A stretch of 64,000 bases of DNA from Nitrospira sp. GTDB lineage: Bacteria > Nitrospirota > Nitrospiria > Nitrospirales > Nitrospiraceae. The notes beneath the pieces are model-generated. The model did no database searches, was not told the DNA's origin, and was given only the letters and a program-made list of their open reading frames with translations. Numbering within the stretch: position 1 is the stretch's first letter; every line of letters begins with the position of its first letter. Location: the NCBI GenBank assembly GCA_022842445.1, contig JALHPO010000011.1, positions 1 through 64,000 of the forward strand. The letters are read 5' to 3'. This document shows positions 9,106 to 18,301 of the stretch, in pieces. Position numbers and translations under genes: made by a program.

Positions 9106-10464
9106 ATGCTGCATCCGGCCTGCGCCTGGGTGTTGGCCGCCGCCGTGACGCTCTGTGCCGCATTGATCGCACCAGCCCACGCCGCTGGAGCCTCGTCCTC
9201 CATAGAATCGACCGCCAGCGATCTCTTCAAGGCCGGTGACTATGCAGCAGTCGCCGCACTCTATCAGACCATCCCTTCTGGCACGACGGTCTCGAACCAA
9301 TTGTTACGGACCTGTCTGTTGAGCTACGTCCGGATCGGACGCACTGATGAAGCGCTCGCAATTTATATGAGACTCGCTCCGGACGGGCGCATCCACGACC
9401 CCGCACTACTCCGTCCTCTCGCACTCACGGTCATTACTAGCCACGTCAGAGATCGCAAAGAACATGTCCGCATTGCCGCCTACACCGCCCTGGCGGAACT
9501 GGGCCTGCCGGAAACGGCCGCCGTGCTGGAAGACGGGCTACTGGACTCGTCTGTCCTGGTGCGGGCACGGGCCGCAGAAGCGATCGGGAAAGCCGGCCTG
9601 GCCAAGAAATCCGGTGCACTCCGGCGAGCATTGGGCGACCAGATGCCTACCGTCCGTATTGCCGCTATGACCGCCCTGGGAGACGCCAATGCTGCGGATC
9701 TCGTTAAGCGATTCTCCGACATCGCCCGCACTGACGAAGGCCCCGAATCTATCTTCGCCGCTGCAGCCCTCTATCGCATGGGACAATCCGACAAACTGGC
9801 CGATATCACCAACGCAGCCACGCTCCCGGATGAGGACATGCGCATGGCGGCGCTCGGTGTGCTCGGCCGGCTGAAGCGCCCGACAAGTCTGGCGGCCCTG
9901 AGTCAGGCCGTGTATGATCCCCACCCATCCGTGCGTGCCTTCGCCGCCGGTGCGCTGGGAGAATTCGGCTCGCCCGGGGCAGTCGCACCGTTGACCCATG
10001 CCATTGGAGACGACATCGCCATGGTTCGCAGTGTCGCGGCCGGAAGCCTGGGCAGGCTGGGTATTAAGGAGAATCGTCCGTTGCTGCAGGCCTTGACCCG
10101 GGACCCCAGCTGGCAGGTCCGCGCGGCTGCCGCCGAGGGGTTGCTTCGTTTGGGAGAGGCCTCAGCCCTGCCGCTCGTTGCTGAACTTGTGAAACAGCCA
10201 GATCCCTCCGTTCGAGGCGCTGCCGCTCAGGCGCTGAGTGCCACCTCGAACACAGAGGCCGTGGCTCTGCTGGAACCCCTGCTCCGGGATACGCAACCGC
10301 TTCCACGACTCATGGCCGCCAAAGCCTTGGGGAACAGTGCAGGACCTGTGATGCCACTGCTCGTTAAAGCCTTAGGCGACACCGACGAAGCCGTTCGGAT
10401 CACCGCAGCGGGAAGCGTGCTGCGGCAGCTGGATCGGAAACGTTCACCGCCCAGGCATCGCTAA
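9106..10464 (+). CDS. Exported HEAT-repeat protein
   Basis: A 452-residue protein with a signal peptide (MLHPACAWVLAAAVTLCAALIAPAHA, cut near AHA-AG). A short TPR-like part (FKAGDYAAVAALYQTIP) follows, then about nine 30-residue HEAT/PBS-lyase-type repeats with the usual pattern of VRxxAAxALGxLG. These form a superhelical protein-binding surface. I chose ATG 9106 because it puts the signal peptide at the N-terminus behind GGGGCGG; in-frame starts exist at 9058 and 8959. It lies directly behind glgP and 14 nt ahead of a membrane-anchored coiled-coil gene, which suggests one transcript. The partner protein is unknown. Confidence 0.8.
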   Translation: MLHPACAWVLAAAVTLCAALIAPAHAAGASSSIESTASDLFKAGDYAAVAALYQTIPSGTTVSNQLLRTCLLSYVRIGRTDEALAIYMRLAPDGRIHDPALLRPLALTVITSHVRDRKEHVRIAAYTALAELGLPETAAVLEDGLLDSSVLVRARAAEAIGKAGLAKKSGALRRALGDQMPTVRIAAMTALGDANAADLVKRFSDIARTDEGPESIFAAAALYRMGQSDKLADITNAATLPDEDMRMAALGVLGRLKRPTSLAALSQAVYDPHPSVRAFAAGALGEFGSPGAVAPLTHAIGDDIAMVRSVAAGSLGRLGIKENRPLLQALTRDPSWQVRAAAAEGLLRLGEASALPLVAELVKQPDPSVRGAAAQALSATSNTEAVALLEPLLRDTQPLPRLMAAKALGNSAGPVMPLLVKALGDTDEAVRITAAGSVLRQLDRKRSPPRHR

Positions 10465-10478
10465 CCGGCAAGGAGATC

Positions 10479-10976
10479 ATGCTCAAATTCATCGCCGTGC
10501 TGCTCCTGGTCGCCGGCGCCTTCGCGGCGGGATATTACGCAGGACAACAGCCTGTCGGCACATTGCAGGCAACCGTATCGGACCTGACCCACCGCTTGGC
10601 AATTTCCGAGGAAACGATCAGCGATGCCCGCCAATCCTTGAAGAATCTTTCTCAGAATGCCTTGGCGACGACGGCAGAAATCGAACGCGATCTCCGCCGC
10701 CGCAAAGCGCTCATGGAAGCCAAATCACGGGTGGTGCAGGCCAAGGCACATGTCCTCGACCGGAATTACAGCGATGGGGCAAAAGAACTGACCGAGGCGG
10801 CCTCGACCTTGGAGGCTGCGGCGAAAGGAACCAAATCGGACGCCTCAACCCAGGCCATGCTGGATGTGGCCCGCTCACTGCGGGACACGCGCATCGAAGT
10901 CGCAATGGGAAAGATGGTGCCCTTGAAGAAGTTCGATGACTTGCAGCGCCGAATCGATCAGTCCCTCGACAAATAG
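10479..10976 (+). CDS. Membrane-anchored coiled-coil protein
   Basis: A 165-residue protein. The first 20 residues (MLKFIAVLLLVAGAFAAGYY) form a membrane anchor or uncleaved signal. The rest is almost entirely charged helix with heptad-like spacing (TVSDLTHRLAISEETISDARQ and onwards). An AAG-AGG type ribosome binding site precedes the ATG. The short gap from the HEAT-repeat gene suggests that the two proteins work together at the outer face of the inner membrane. No family is recognised. Confidence 0.7.
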   Translation: MLKFIAVLLLVAGAFAAGYYAGQQPVGTLQATVSDLTHRLAISEETISDARQSLKNLSQNALATTAEIERDLRRRKALMEAKSRVVQAKAHVLDRNYSDGAKELTEAASTLEAAAKGTKSDASTQAMLDVARSLRDTRIEVAMGKMVPLKKFDDLQRRIDQSLDK

Positions 10977-11004
10977 CGCGAGGACGCCACGAGCGCGTCA
11001 AGGC

Positions 11005-11838
11005 TCACGCAGTGGCAGGCTGGGACACCGGCTGTTTTTTCCACTTGGCCAGAATACGTTCCACCCGCATCTTCACGACCAGATCAGGATCTTTGAGCAA
11101 CGGCTTGATGGCCTCGCGCCCCCGCTCATCCCCGATCGATTCCAGGGCCGCCGCCGCGGTCAAGCGTGTAAACCAGTCCCGGTCTCCCAGCATGCCGATC
11201 AAGGGAGCGATCGCGTCGCCGTTCTTGAGGCGGCCCAGCGCGAGTACCGCGCTCGTGCGCACGTTGTCATCCTTATCCCGCAACGCGGTAATCAACCGGG
11301 GCAATGCCGGCTCGCCGAGTTCGACCAGCGCATTGATCGCATCGTCCTTGAACTCGTCATTGCGCAGCTGCAGCATCAGGGGATCAAGCACCCGTTCGTC
11401 GCGGATTTTGCCGAGCGCCAAGATGGCGCACTTCCGTACTTCCCAGTCGCGAAGCAGCTTGAGAAGCATCTCGACGGCGGGGGATCCCACCTGCCCCATC
11501 GCTTCGACCGCCACTTCTCGGACCTGCCAGTCGCCGTCGCGCATCGCTTTGGCCAGTGGCTCGATGCACCGCTCATCGCCCATTTCGCCGAGCGTAATGA
11601 CGGCTTCGCGGCGGACCACCCAGTCCGGATCGTTAAGCAGATCGATCTGGATATCGATCTCGTCCTTGACCTGCTCTTCTTCGAGCGAAGCTGTGCCTCC
11701 CGCGCCGGACAGGGCGTCATCGGGCACTTGCGACTGTGCCTTGACGAGCTCGGCAGAGAAGGTATCTGCCGATTCGTCCCCGGCCTGTTGCATCGGTGGA
11801 AGGGTGTCCTGAGAATTGTCCGTAGGCGTCGGGTCCAT
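11005..11838 (-). CDS. Cytoplasmic HEAT-repeat protein
   Basis: A 277-residue protein. An acidic, disordered first 70 residues (rich in Asp, Glu, Gln, Ser) leads into about six HEAT repeats such as DPDWVVRREAVITLGEMGD and DWQVREVAVEAMGQVGS. There is no signal peptide. It converges on the coiled-coil gene on the other strand. Such proteins are scaffolds, and relatives in bilin lyases are only distantly similar. It resembles the HEAT gene at 60618 in repeat style. Confidence 0.85.
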   Translation of the reverse strand: MDPTPTDNSQDTLPPMQQAGDESADTFSAELVKAQSQVPDDALSGAGGTASLEEEQVKDEIDIQIDLLNDPDWVVRREAVITLGEMGDERCIEPLAKAMRDGDWQVREVAVEAMGQVGSPAVEMLLKLLRDWEVRKCAILALGKIRDERVLDPLMLQLRNDEFKDDAINALVELGEPALPRLITALRDKDDNVRTSAVLALGRLKNGDAIAPLIGMLGDRDWFTRLTAAAALESIGDERGREAIKPLLKDPDLVVKMRVERILAKWKKQPVSQPATA

Positions 11839-11898
11839 CGGTAACCTGTTAGCGGTTTACACGTTCACTGTCTCGCCCAGACGAGTACTGCCTGCCAC

Positions 11899-12108
11899 CT
11901 ATGCCGAGGCAGGTGCTGCAGCTTTGCTTCCGGCCGCGTGTTTCTTTCGCAATGCCAGCGCCCGACGACGCCGTTGTTCCCTCTTCAGCCGCTTGACCAG
12001 CGACCGGGTTGCGCTCTTCCCTTCCGGGGTGCTCGCTCCGGTCCGCTTGGCTGTAATCTTTTTCTTGAGACGAGCTTCCTCCGACTCTGCCGACGTCTTC
12101 TTTCCCAT
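11899..12108 (-). CDS. Small highly basic protein
   Basis: A 69-residue protein, lysine/arginine-rich throughout (for example KRLKREQRRRRALALRKK) with an Ala-rich C-terminus. The composition suggests nucleic-acid binding. It could be a ribosome-associated or histone-tail-like protein, but no family is recognised. It lies 60 nt downstream of the HEAT gene on the same strand. The coding call rests on composition and a clean open frame. Confidence 0.55.
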   Translation of the reverse strand: MGKKTSAESEEARLKKKITAKRTGASTPEGKSATRSLVKRLKREQRRRRALALRKKHAAGSKAAAPASA

Positions 12109-12230
12109 GCCATCAACTCCTTTTACCGATTGCCGATGAAAAGTATACGACCGGCTCGCCCTGAGTCCGGCCGGGCCAGTCTAGAGGAGAGGTTTCCCAG
12201 CTGTCAACCGCGCGAAGAGGATTGGTTGAG

Positions 12231-12908
12231 TTATGAAAGCACGAGTCCCGCATGATGCCGATGGGCCGGATCGCTGGCAAGGATTGCAGGCGCCCATTTC
12301 CATCGGCGTTGGATGAGGAAATCCACAGGCCGAAGGCGATGCCCCGGTAGCATCATGGAATCGGGCATGCTCAAGCTCATCAACGGCAAGGACAACAAGG
12401 GTTGTTCATTCAACCTGTGCACCATCAGGAGAGATGAAAACTGGCTGGCCCCTTCCTCTGCATCAAGCACGAAGTCCGGCCTATGATCCCCGACCACCTC
12501 AAGCTGGATGACCGACAGCCCTCCGTCAACCATCCCTAACTGGGCCGCCGCGGCACGGGAAAGGTCGAGAATTCGTCCATTGACATAGGGCCCCCGGTCA
12601 TTGATCCTCACACGGACGTGCTTCCCGTTCAAAAGGTTGACGACCCGGACCATACTCCCAAGAGGCAAGGTCCGATGGGCGGCCGTCAACGCCTCCATAT
12701 TGAATATTTCGCCGTTGGCTGCCTGCTTTCCATGAAACTGCGCCCCATACCACGAGGCAACACCCCGTTCCTTGATCCCCACATCCAGCTGACTCTCGCC
12801 CTTGGGAATCCATGAGCAGGCGCCCAATGAAAGACAGAGGACAACCACCAAAACCTGGATGGGCTGCTGATCAGCTGACTTTTTCATTGCAGAAGTACGA
12901 AAGTTCAT
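12231..12908 (-). CDS. rlpA: RlpA-like septal ring lipoprotein
   Basis: A 225-residue lipoprotein of the RlpA family, whose members bind or cleave peptidoglycan strands lacking stem peptides. The start at 12908 has a GGGAGAGGG site. A lipobox (LSLGAC) follows the signal segment. The double-psi beta-barrel is clear: GVASWYGAQFHGKQAANGE, then TAAHRTLPLGS, then RVRINDRGPY and ILDLSRAAA. The Asp/Arg pair of the family is present. The C-terminal 80 residues do not form an evident SPOR domain, so this is a domain-short version. It is divergent from the ABC operon at 13448. Confidence 0.9.
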   Translation of the reverse strand: MNFRTSAMKKSADQQPIQVLVVVLCLSLGACSWIPKGESQLDVGIKERGVASWYGAQFHGKQAANGEIFNMEALTAAHRTLPLGSMVRVVNLLNGKHVRVRINDRGPYVNGRILDLSRAAAAQLGMVDGGLSVIQLEVVGDHRPDFVLDAEEGASQFSSLLMVHRLNEQPLLSLPLMSLSMPDSMMLPGHRLRPVDFLIQRRWKWAPAILASDPAHRHHAGLVLS

Positions 12909-13447
12909 CCTGTTCCCTCTCCCATCTGGATCATCCCGAAGCGAATTTATTGCCAGGGTACGATCCAAGGGGGAATTCAACAATACCGACTCTGTAGCCT
13001 ATTCCCCCTACCTTGGTATGAAGGCATGCTGCTCGGCCACGGATTAAAGACAGTGGGAAACGTGCAGAAGGGGCTGTACCACGATCAGGCGGTAACACTA
13101 TATATAGGAGAGATACCGCTGAGTCAACTCCGCAGGACGAGGAGTCCGTCCAACACTATCGTCGTAACAAGCAAAGAAGGTACGGCTAACTGCAGGGCCG
13201 TGGGCCGGAATGAACCGAGAACATATTCACTCGGATACATGGATGTTTTTCATATTCTGGTATACCGCATAGCGTGGGGATTTGTTCACTCTAGGAGAAC
13301 TCCCCGTCGGACAGACTCCTCTGTACGAGCCGCCATATTGACTGCCTGGAACGGACTGAGTAAGATCCGTCCCGCAGATGAAATGTGTGTTGTTTCGAGA
13401 CCGGCGCCGCGAGATCCTCCGCCGTTCATCGCCCTGACATCACTCAC
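12909..13447. other. Divergent intergenic region between rlpA and the ABC operon
   Basis: This stretch of about 540 nt carries promoters for both sides but no supported gene. A TATATATA tract near 13100 and small hairpins occur, for example GGAC-GAGGA-GTCC near 13135 and CCGAG/CTCGG near 13220. A 141-codon open frame here (13026-13451) has no family features and overlaps the true start of the ATPase gene. A structured leader RNA is possible but I could not match a known class. Confidence 0.4.
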
Positions 13448-14437
13448 ATGATCGACGTTCAGAACATTACCAAACGGTACGGACATCATACGGCTATCGA
13501 CCGGGTCACCTTCTCGGTGGCCAAGGGGGAAGTATTAGCGTTTCTTGGCCCCAACGGTGCAGGCAAAACCACCACCATGCGGATTCTCACCTGCTTCATG
13601 CCTGCCACGGAAGGAACCGTGCGGGTCGCCGGGTTCGACTGCGCCGATCAACCCCTTGAAGTCAAACGTCATATCGGCTATCTGCCTGAAACTCCACCGG
13701 TCTATCAAGAACTGACCGTGACAGAATATCTGACCTTTGTCGGCCGGCTACGCGGGATGGGGGGCCGAAACCTGACCTCAGCCCTCGATCAATCGATTGG
13801 GCGCCTCGAATTGGGGTCGGTCCGCCACCGCCTCATCGGCAACCTTTCCCGTGGCTACCGTCAGCGTGTGGGCCTGGCCCAAGCCCTGCTGCATGACCCG
13901 CCCGTCTTGATCTTGGACGAACCGACGATTGGGCTCGACCCTAAGCAGATCATTGAAATACGAGAACTCATCAAAAGTCTGGCCGGCTCACATTCCGTGA
14001 TCCTCAGCACGCATATCCTGCCGGAAGCCACCGCCGTCTGCCAACGAGTGGTCATCATCAGCGGAGGACGCATCGTGGCGGAGGACTCTCCGGAGCAATT
14101 GTCGGCTCGGCTTCGGCAATCTGAGAAAATATCCGTGACGCTCAAAAATCCCTCTGCGGATTGCAACGCGAAACTCCGCGAGATCCCTGGCGTTTTGAAC
14201 ATTTTCCCCGGGGAACAAGCCGGGATGTTCCTCATCGAATGTACCTTGGGCCGTGACATACGAGATGAAATCGCCCGTGTCGTCGTGTCTCATCACTGGG
14301 GCTTGCTGGAACTACGCACTATTTCGATGACGCTGGAGGATGTCTTCCTCCGGCTCACACGGCATGAAGATGGCCTGACGCAGCCACCGGCCACAGCGCA
14401 CAAGGGAGCACCGGCCTCACAGGAGACTACTCCGTGA
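13448..14437 (+). CDS. ABC transporter ATPase, GldA-like
   Basis: A 329-residue ATPase subunit of an ABC exporter. Residues 1-220 hold the nucleotide-binding domain: Walker A GPNGAGKTTT, Q-loop near GYLPETPPVY, signature LSRGYRQRVGLAQ, Walker B VLILDEPTIGLDP and the switch His in STHILPEA. The C-terminal 100 residues resemble the accessory domain of the GldA/drug-exporter branch. The start is at ATG 13448, since the frame extends upstream without support. The stop TGA overlaps the GTG start of the permease gene. With the next three genes it forms the GldAFG-type system found in many non-gliding bacteria. The substrate is unknown. Confidence 0.92.
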   Translation: MIDVQNITKRYGHHTAIDRVTFSVAKGEVLAFLGPNGAGKTTTMRILTCFMPATEGTVRVAGFDCADQPLEVKRHIGYLPETPPVYQELTVTEYLTFVGRLRGMGGRNLTSALDQSIGRLELGSVRHRLIGNLSRGYRQRVGLAQALLHDPPVLILDEPTIGLDPKQIIEIRELIKSLAGSHSVILSTHILPEATAVCQRVVIISGGRIVAEDSPEQLSARLRQSEKISVTLKNPSADCNAKLREIPGVLNIFPGEQAGMFLIECTLGRDIRDEIARVVVSHHWGLLELRTISMTLEDVFLRLTRHEDGLTQPPATAHKGAPASQETTP

Positions 14438-15204
14438 CCCCGGTACAGGCCATCATCGCCAAGGAACTGCGCGGGTATTTCGTCTCGCCGATCGTCTACG
14501 TGGTCGGTGCGGTGTTCCTGCTCATCTTCGGATTTCTTTCGTATCTCTATATCGTTTTCGCGGGCGCGCAAGCCATTCAACTGATGCAGATGCAGGGCGG
14601 CCCGGCCTCGATCAATCTGAACGACCTGGTCTTCAGAAATCTCTTCGCCAGCATGCGCTTCGTCCTGCTGATCATTCTCCCTATTCTGACCATGCGACTG
14701 TTTGCCGAAGAGAGAAAGCTGCGGACATTCGAGTTCTTGATGACCTCGCCCATTGGCATCCATGAAATCGTCCTGGGCAAGTTCGTGAGTATCCTGCTGA
14801 TCTACTTGGGCCTGCTGGGAATCACCGGCTTGGTCCCGACCGTCTTAATGCTATTTAGCGAGTTCGATTGGAATCCGGTTCTGACAGGCTATTTGGGGAT
14901 GGCCTTGCTGGGCGCGCTCTTCCTGGCCGTCGGACTCTTCGCCTCGGCCCTTACAGAAAATCAGATTGTCGCGGCCTTTGTCGGGTTCGGCATCCTTCTC
15001 ACGTTCTGGCTGATCTCAGGCTTAGGTGCGCTGCTCGGCGACACGACTGCGGGCCATATCATCTCGTATGTCTCGTTTATGGAACACTATGACCGTCTCG
15101 TCCGGGGACTCATCGATACCAGCGACCTTGTGTACTTTGGAAGCGGCCTGCTGCTGATGCTGTTCCTCACCCATCGAGTTGTAGAATCGACACGCTGGAA
15201 ATGA
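14434..15204 (+). CDS. ABC transporter permease, GldF-like
   Basis: A 256-residue integral membrane protein with about six hydrophobic spans and the ABC-2 permease pattern. Near residue 90 the segment LFAEERKLRTFEFLMTSP matches the family loop that follows TM2, and the start (AIIAKELRGYFVSP) is the usual amphipathic entry helix. It begins with GTG, overlapping the ATPase stop by 4 nt. It ends with an ATGA overlap into the next gene, so the three products are probably made in fixed ratio. It would form the membrane channel for the ATPase at 13448. Confidence 0.9.
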   Translation: MTPVQAIIAKELRGYFVSPIVYVVGAVFLLIFGFLSYLYIVFAGAQAIQLMQMQGGPASINLNDLVFRNLFASMRFVLLIILPILTMRLFAEERKLRTFEFLMTSPIGIHEIVLGKFVSILLIYLGLLGITGLVPTVLMLFSEFDWNPVLTGYLGMALLGALFLAVGLFASALTENQIVAAFVGFGILLTFWLISGLGALLGDTTAGHIISYVSFMEHYDRLVRGLIDTSDLVYFGSGLLLMLFLTHRVVESTRWK

Positions 15205-16724
15205 ACTGGAAATCCTTCCCTCTCGGCCTCATCGGACTTGTCCTCGCCTCAGGCGGCGGCATCGCCTATAGCCTCTGGCCCGATCTGCTCTGGGCCGTGA
15301 CGATCGCCGAACTTGTGGCGCTGATTTGCCTGAGCGCATTTCTCATCCTGCATTTTGAGAGGGTCAAATCCTTCTCCGGCCGGCGCTCGACCAGAATGGG
15401 ACTGAACAGCATCCTGATGGTCCTGCTCTTTGTCGCCATTCTCAGCATCGTGAACTTTCTGGCATCCCGACATTCCATTCGCTGGGATGTGTCTGAAAAT
15501 CAAAATTTCACGCTCGCGCCTCAGACCTACCGTGTGTTGCGCGCGCTGCCGCGCGAAGTCACGATCACGGTTTTCACACGGGAGAAAGATCCCGGCTATC
15601 AAGCGTTCAAAGAACGGCTGGAGAGCTATCGGCAGGCCTCCACCAAACTCAGAGTGGAATTCATCGACCCGGAAAAACAGCCGAAACTCGCCCAGAACTA
15701 CGGAGTCTTCAAGACCGACACGGCAATTTTCGAAAGCAATGGGCAGACAATCCGGGTCACCTCTCCGTCCGAAGTGGAGTTGACGGGCGCGCTCATTCGC
15801 ATCTCCAAAGACGCCAAGAAACGTATCGTCTTCGTCGAAGGACACAGCGAGCGAAGCGTGGAGGATAAAGACCGCAACGGCCTGTCGCTCGCCAAAGAAG
15901 CCTTGACCAAGCAAGGTTACGACGTTGGTGCCGTCTCGCTGCTCCAGGAAGCAGCCGTTCCGGCCAACACCGCTGTGTTGGTCCTGGCCGGGCCTCGCCG
16001 CTCCATCACCACGGAAGAGCAGGACCGTATCCGGGCCTATGTCGAAAAGGGCGGCCACGTCATGATCCTGGTCGATCCTGACACGCAAACCGGACTCGAT
16101 CCCTTGCTCGCCCACTGGGGACTCGGTCTGGGGCCGGGCGTCTTAGTCGACTTGCAAGACAAGCTCGCCCAAGGAGATCTCACCGCACTGCTGGTCCGCA
16201 CCTTTACCGAACACGAGATCACGCAAGACCTGACATCTGCCGTGCTGTTCCCTCTCTCGCGCCACATCACCTTCGACGAGCAGGCCGGCAAAGATTGGGA
16301 CTATGTGCCGCTCGCTCGCACATCAGCGAACAGTTGGGCGGAAACGAATATGCAAGGCCGGGTCGTGAGCCTGAGCGAAAAGGAAGACGTGAAGGGTCCG
16401 CTGTCGATGGTCGCAGCGCTGGCCCCTAAACAGACACCTGCTGAAGGGGCGCCTCGTCCGGCCATCGTCGTCATCGGCAACTCCGCCTTTGCCACCAACG
16501 CCTTTTTTAACTTCCCCGGAAACAGCGACTTTTTCCTCCATACGACCGGATGGCTGGCCGAGGAACGCGACTTGATTTCCATTGCGCCGAAAGAACCGGC
16601 CCTGAGGCCGTTCACACCGAACCCGACGCAAGAACGGGTGCTGCTCTACATCCAAGTCATCTTTCTCCCGCTCATAATGTTCTTGACTGGCCTGATGGTC
16701 TGGAGAAAGAGGCGGCGATTGTGA
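15201..16724 (+). CDS. GldG-like ABC-associated membrane protein
   Basis: A 507-residue protein with two N-terminal membrane helices, a long extracytoplasmic region and a single C-terminal helix (LPLIMFLTGLMVWRKRRRL). That is the layout of the GldG / ABC_transp_aux family. Family-typical stretches include the first strand around LRALPREVTITVFTREKDPGY and the GHSERSVEDKD turn. In gliding bacteria GldG assembles with GldA and GldF; elsewhere its cargo is unknown. The 4-nt overlap with the permease gene shows strict coupling. Confidence 0.88.
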   Translation: MNWKSFPLGLIGLVLASGGGIAYSLWPDLLWAVTIAELVALICLSAFLILHFERVKSFSGRRSTRMGLNSILMVLLFVAILSIVNFLASRHSIRWDVSENQNFTLAPQTYRVLRALPREVTITVFTREKDPGYQAFKERLESYRQASTKLRVEFIDPEKQPKLAQNYGVFKTDTAIFESNGQTIRVTSPSEVELTGALIRISKDAKKRIVFVEGHSERSVEDKDRNGLSLAKEALTKQGYDVGAVSLLQEAAVPANTAVLVLAGPRRSITTEEQDRIRAYVEKGGHVMILVDPDTQTGLDPLLAHWGLGLGPGVLVDLQDKLAQGDLTALLVRTFTEHEITQDLTSAVLFPLSRHITFDEQAGKDWDYVPLARTSANSWAETNMQGRVVSLSEKEDVKGPLSMVAALAPKQTPAEGAPRPAIVVIGNSAFATNAFFNFPGNSDFFLHTTGWLAEERDLISIAPKEPALRPFTPNPTQERVLLYIQVIFLPLIMFLTGLMVWRKRRRL

Positions 16725-16866
16725 CAAGCGTACGAATCTGTGACAGGCTCATCATGCATCACCCGGCATCCGTAATGCGCCAATCGCTCCGAATCACTCA
16801 CCCCTTGCAACTTGCTACTTACCACTTGCTACTCACCCCTTACCCCTCACGCTTCACGCTCTAACT

Positions 16867-18234
16867 ATGCGCTACTGGCCGACAGTCCTTATGCTTGTCG
16901 TTCTGGCGGGGCTCGGAGGCTATCTTTATGTGGTGGAGTTCCCCACCGCACAACGCGAGATCAAACAGGAGACTGAACAGAAGCAACTGCTGTCGTTTCC
17001 CGAAACGGCCATCACAGGACTTGCCATCACAACGGCTCAAGGCCCCGTCGAGCTCACACGCACCGACTCGGGAGGCTGGACTATTACCGCTCCCTTGCAG
17101 ACCGACGCCGATATCCGAGAAGTCCAAGCCCTCGTCCGTGCATTAGTGACGGGCAGAGTGACCCGATCTGTCGCCGAACGATCTGCCGGCCTGGCCCCCT
17201 TCGGGCTGGAGCAACCTGTAACAACCGTCACCGTCACGGCCGGGGGGCAACAAGACACCTTGGCGATCGGCGACAGCGGTCCCCTGTCCAATACCCTGTA
17301 CGTCCTCCGTGGATCGGACGGGAAAGTCTTGCTGACCGACCTGGCCCCTAAAGACTTTGTCAATAAATCGCTGCTGATGTTCCGGCGAAAGGACCTCCTG
17401 CGCTTTGTTCAGAACGATATCGAACGGGTCAGGCTCAACTATCCTCCGACTGAAATCGTGATCTACAACATGGCCAAGGGCAAACCGAAGCCGTCCTGGA
17501 AAATCCGCTACCCGATCGAAGCCGAAGCCGACCAAACGGAAGTCCGCTCACTGATGTTCCGTCTGGAAGACCTGAAGGCGCTGAGCATTATCGACCCGGG
17601 CCCTGAGCGGGATGCGGTAGCCAAAACCCTAACCACCCCGAAACTAAAGATCACTCTGCATACGGCAGAGGGTGACCAGAGCGTCCAGCTCTACCAGCCG
17701 GACCCTCAAAGCGGCGATGCAATCGCAGAAACCACGCCTGAAGCCCCGCTCTACCGTGTCAGCCCGACAGCAATCAAAGACCTTACGAAAGACCTCTTCA
17801 CTCTGCAAGACAAACGTCTGCTCGGAGTCGACTATACGGAAATCGCCATGTTGTCGGTCCGCACACGCGACCACCAATATGTCCTTATCAATGACAATGG
17901 AGAATGGGTGCTGGAGGACCGCCCCACGGACAAACTCAGCCAGGAAGCGGCCGATCTCTTTGTGAGCCGGGTGGCAAATCTTCCGGCGGAAGAACGGGTG
18001 CTCAAGCAATCCTCACCGCTCGCACCCTACGGACTGCTGGCACCAACTGCCGAGTTCGTGGCCACCGGAAGAGATGGAAGGGTCACCGGCAGGCTCACGC
18101 TTGGCAACCGAGTAGGAAACTTGATCTATGCCACTGGCGATCGACTGCAAGGCATCTTTCAAGCACGTCCCGATCTTCTAACACAGATTCCCTCTAGAGC
18201 CGCCCTTCTTGCCCAGCCCCCAAACAAACCCTGA
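16867..18234 (+). CDS. DUF4340 domain protein
   Basis: A 455-residue protein anchored by one N-terminal helix (YWPTVLMLVVLAGLGGYLYVV). It has repeated beta-rich units in which Leu/Phe-G-L-x-x-P motifs recur (APFGLEQPVTTVTV, APYGLLAPTAEFVA). This matches DUF4340, a family that habitually follows gldG-like genes. It is separated from GldG by 142 nt of low-complexity intergenic text with CACTTGCTAC/CTCACCCCTTA words. It is likely the outer or periplasmic partner of the ABC exporter. Confidence 0.87.
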   Translation: MRYWPTVLMLVVLAGLGGYLYVVEFPTAQREIKQETEQKQLLSFPETAITGLAITTAQGPVELTRTDSGGWTITAPLQTDADIREVQALVRALVTGRVTRSVAERSAGLAPFGLEQPVTTVTVTAGGQQDTLAIGDSGPLSNTLYVLRGSDGKVLLTDLAPKDFVNKSLLMFRRKDLLRFVQNDIERVRLNYPPTEIVIYNMAKGKPKPSWKIRYPIEAEADQTEVRSLMFRLEDLKALSIIDPGPERDAVAKTLTTPKLKITLHTAEGDQSVQLYQPDPQSGDAIAETTPEAPLYRVSPTAIKDLTKDLFTLQDKRLLGVDYTEIAMLSVRTRDHQYVLINDNGEWVLEDRPTDKLSQEAADLFVSRVANLPAEERVLKQSSPLAPYGLLAPTAEFVATGRDGRVTGRLTLGNRVGNLIYATGDRLQGIFQARPDLLTQIPSRAALLAQPPNKP

Positions 18235-18301
18235 ACGGGAATAACGGGATGCCGGTCTTCGTGAGATCGTCCAGGAATGTGTGTCTTGCGATCGAAGGGG
18301 A

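Noticed and set aside
13026..13451. 141-codon frame and a possible riboswitch or ribozyme upstream of the ABC operon
   Set aside because: The frame has no family signs and overlaps the true start. The hairpins did not match hammerhead, c-di-GMP, glycine or other classes I know.
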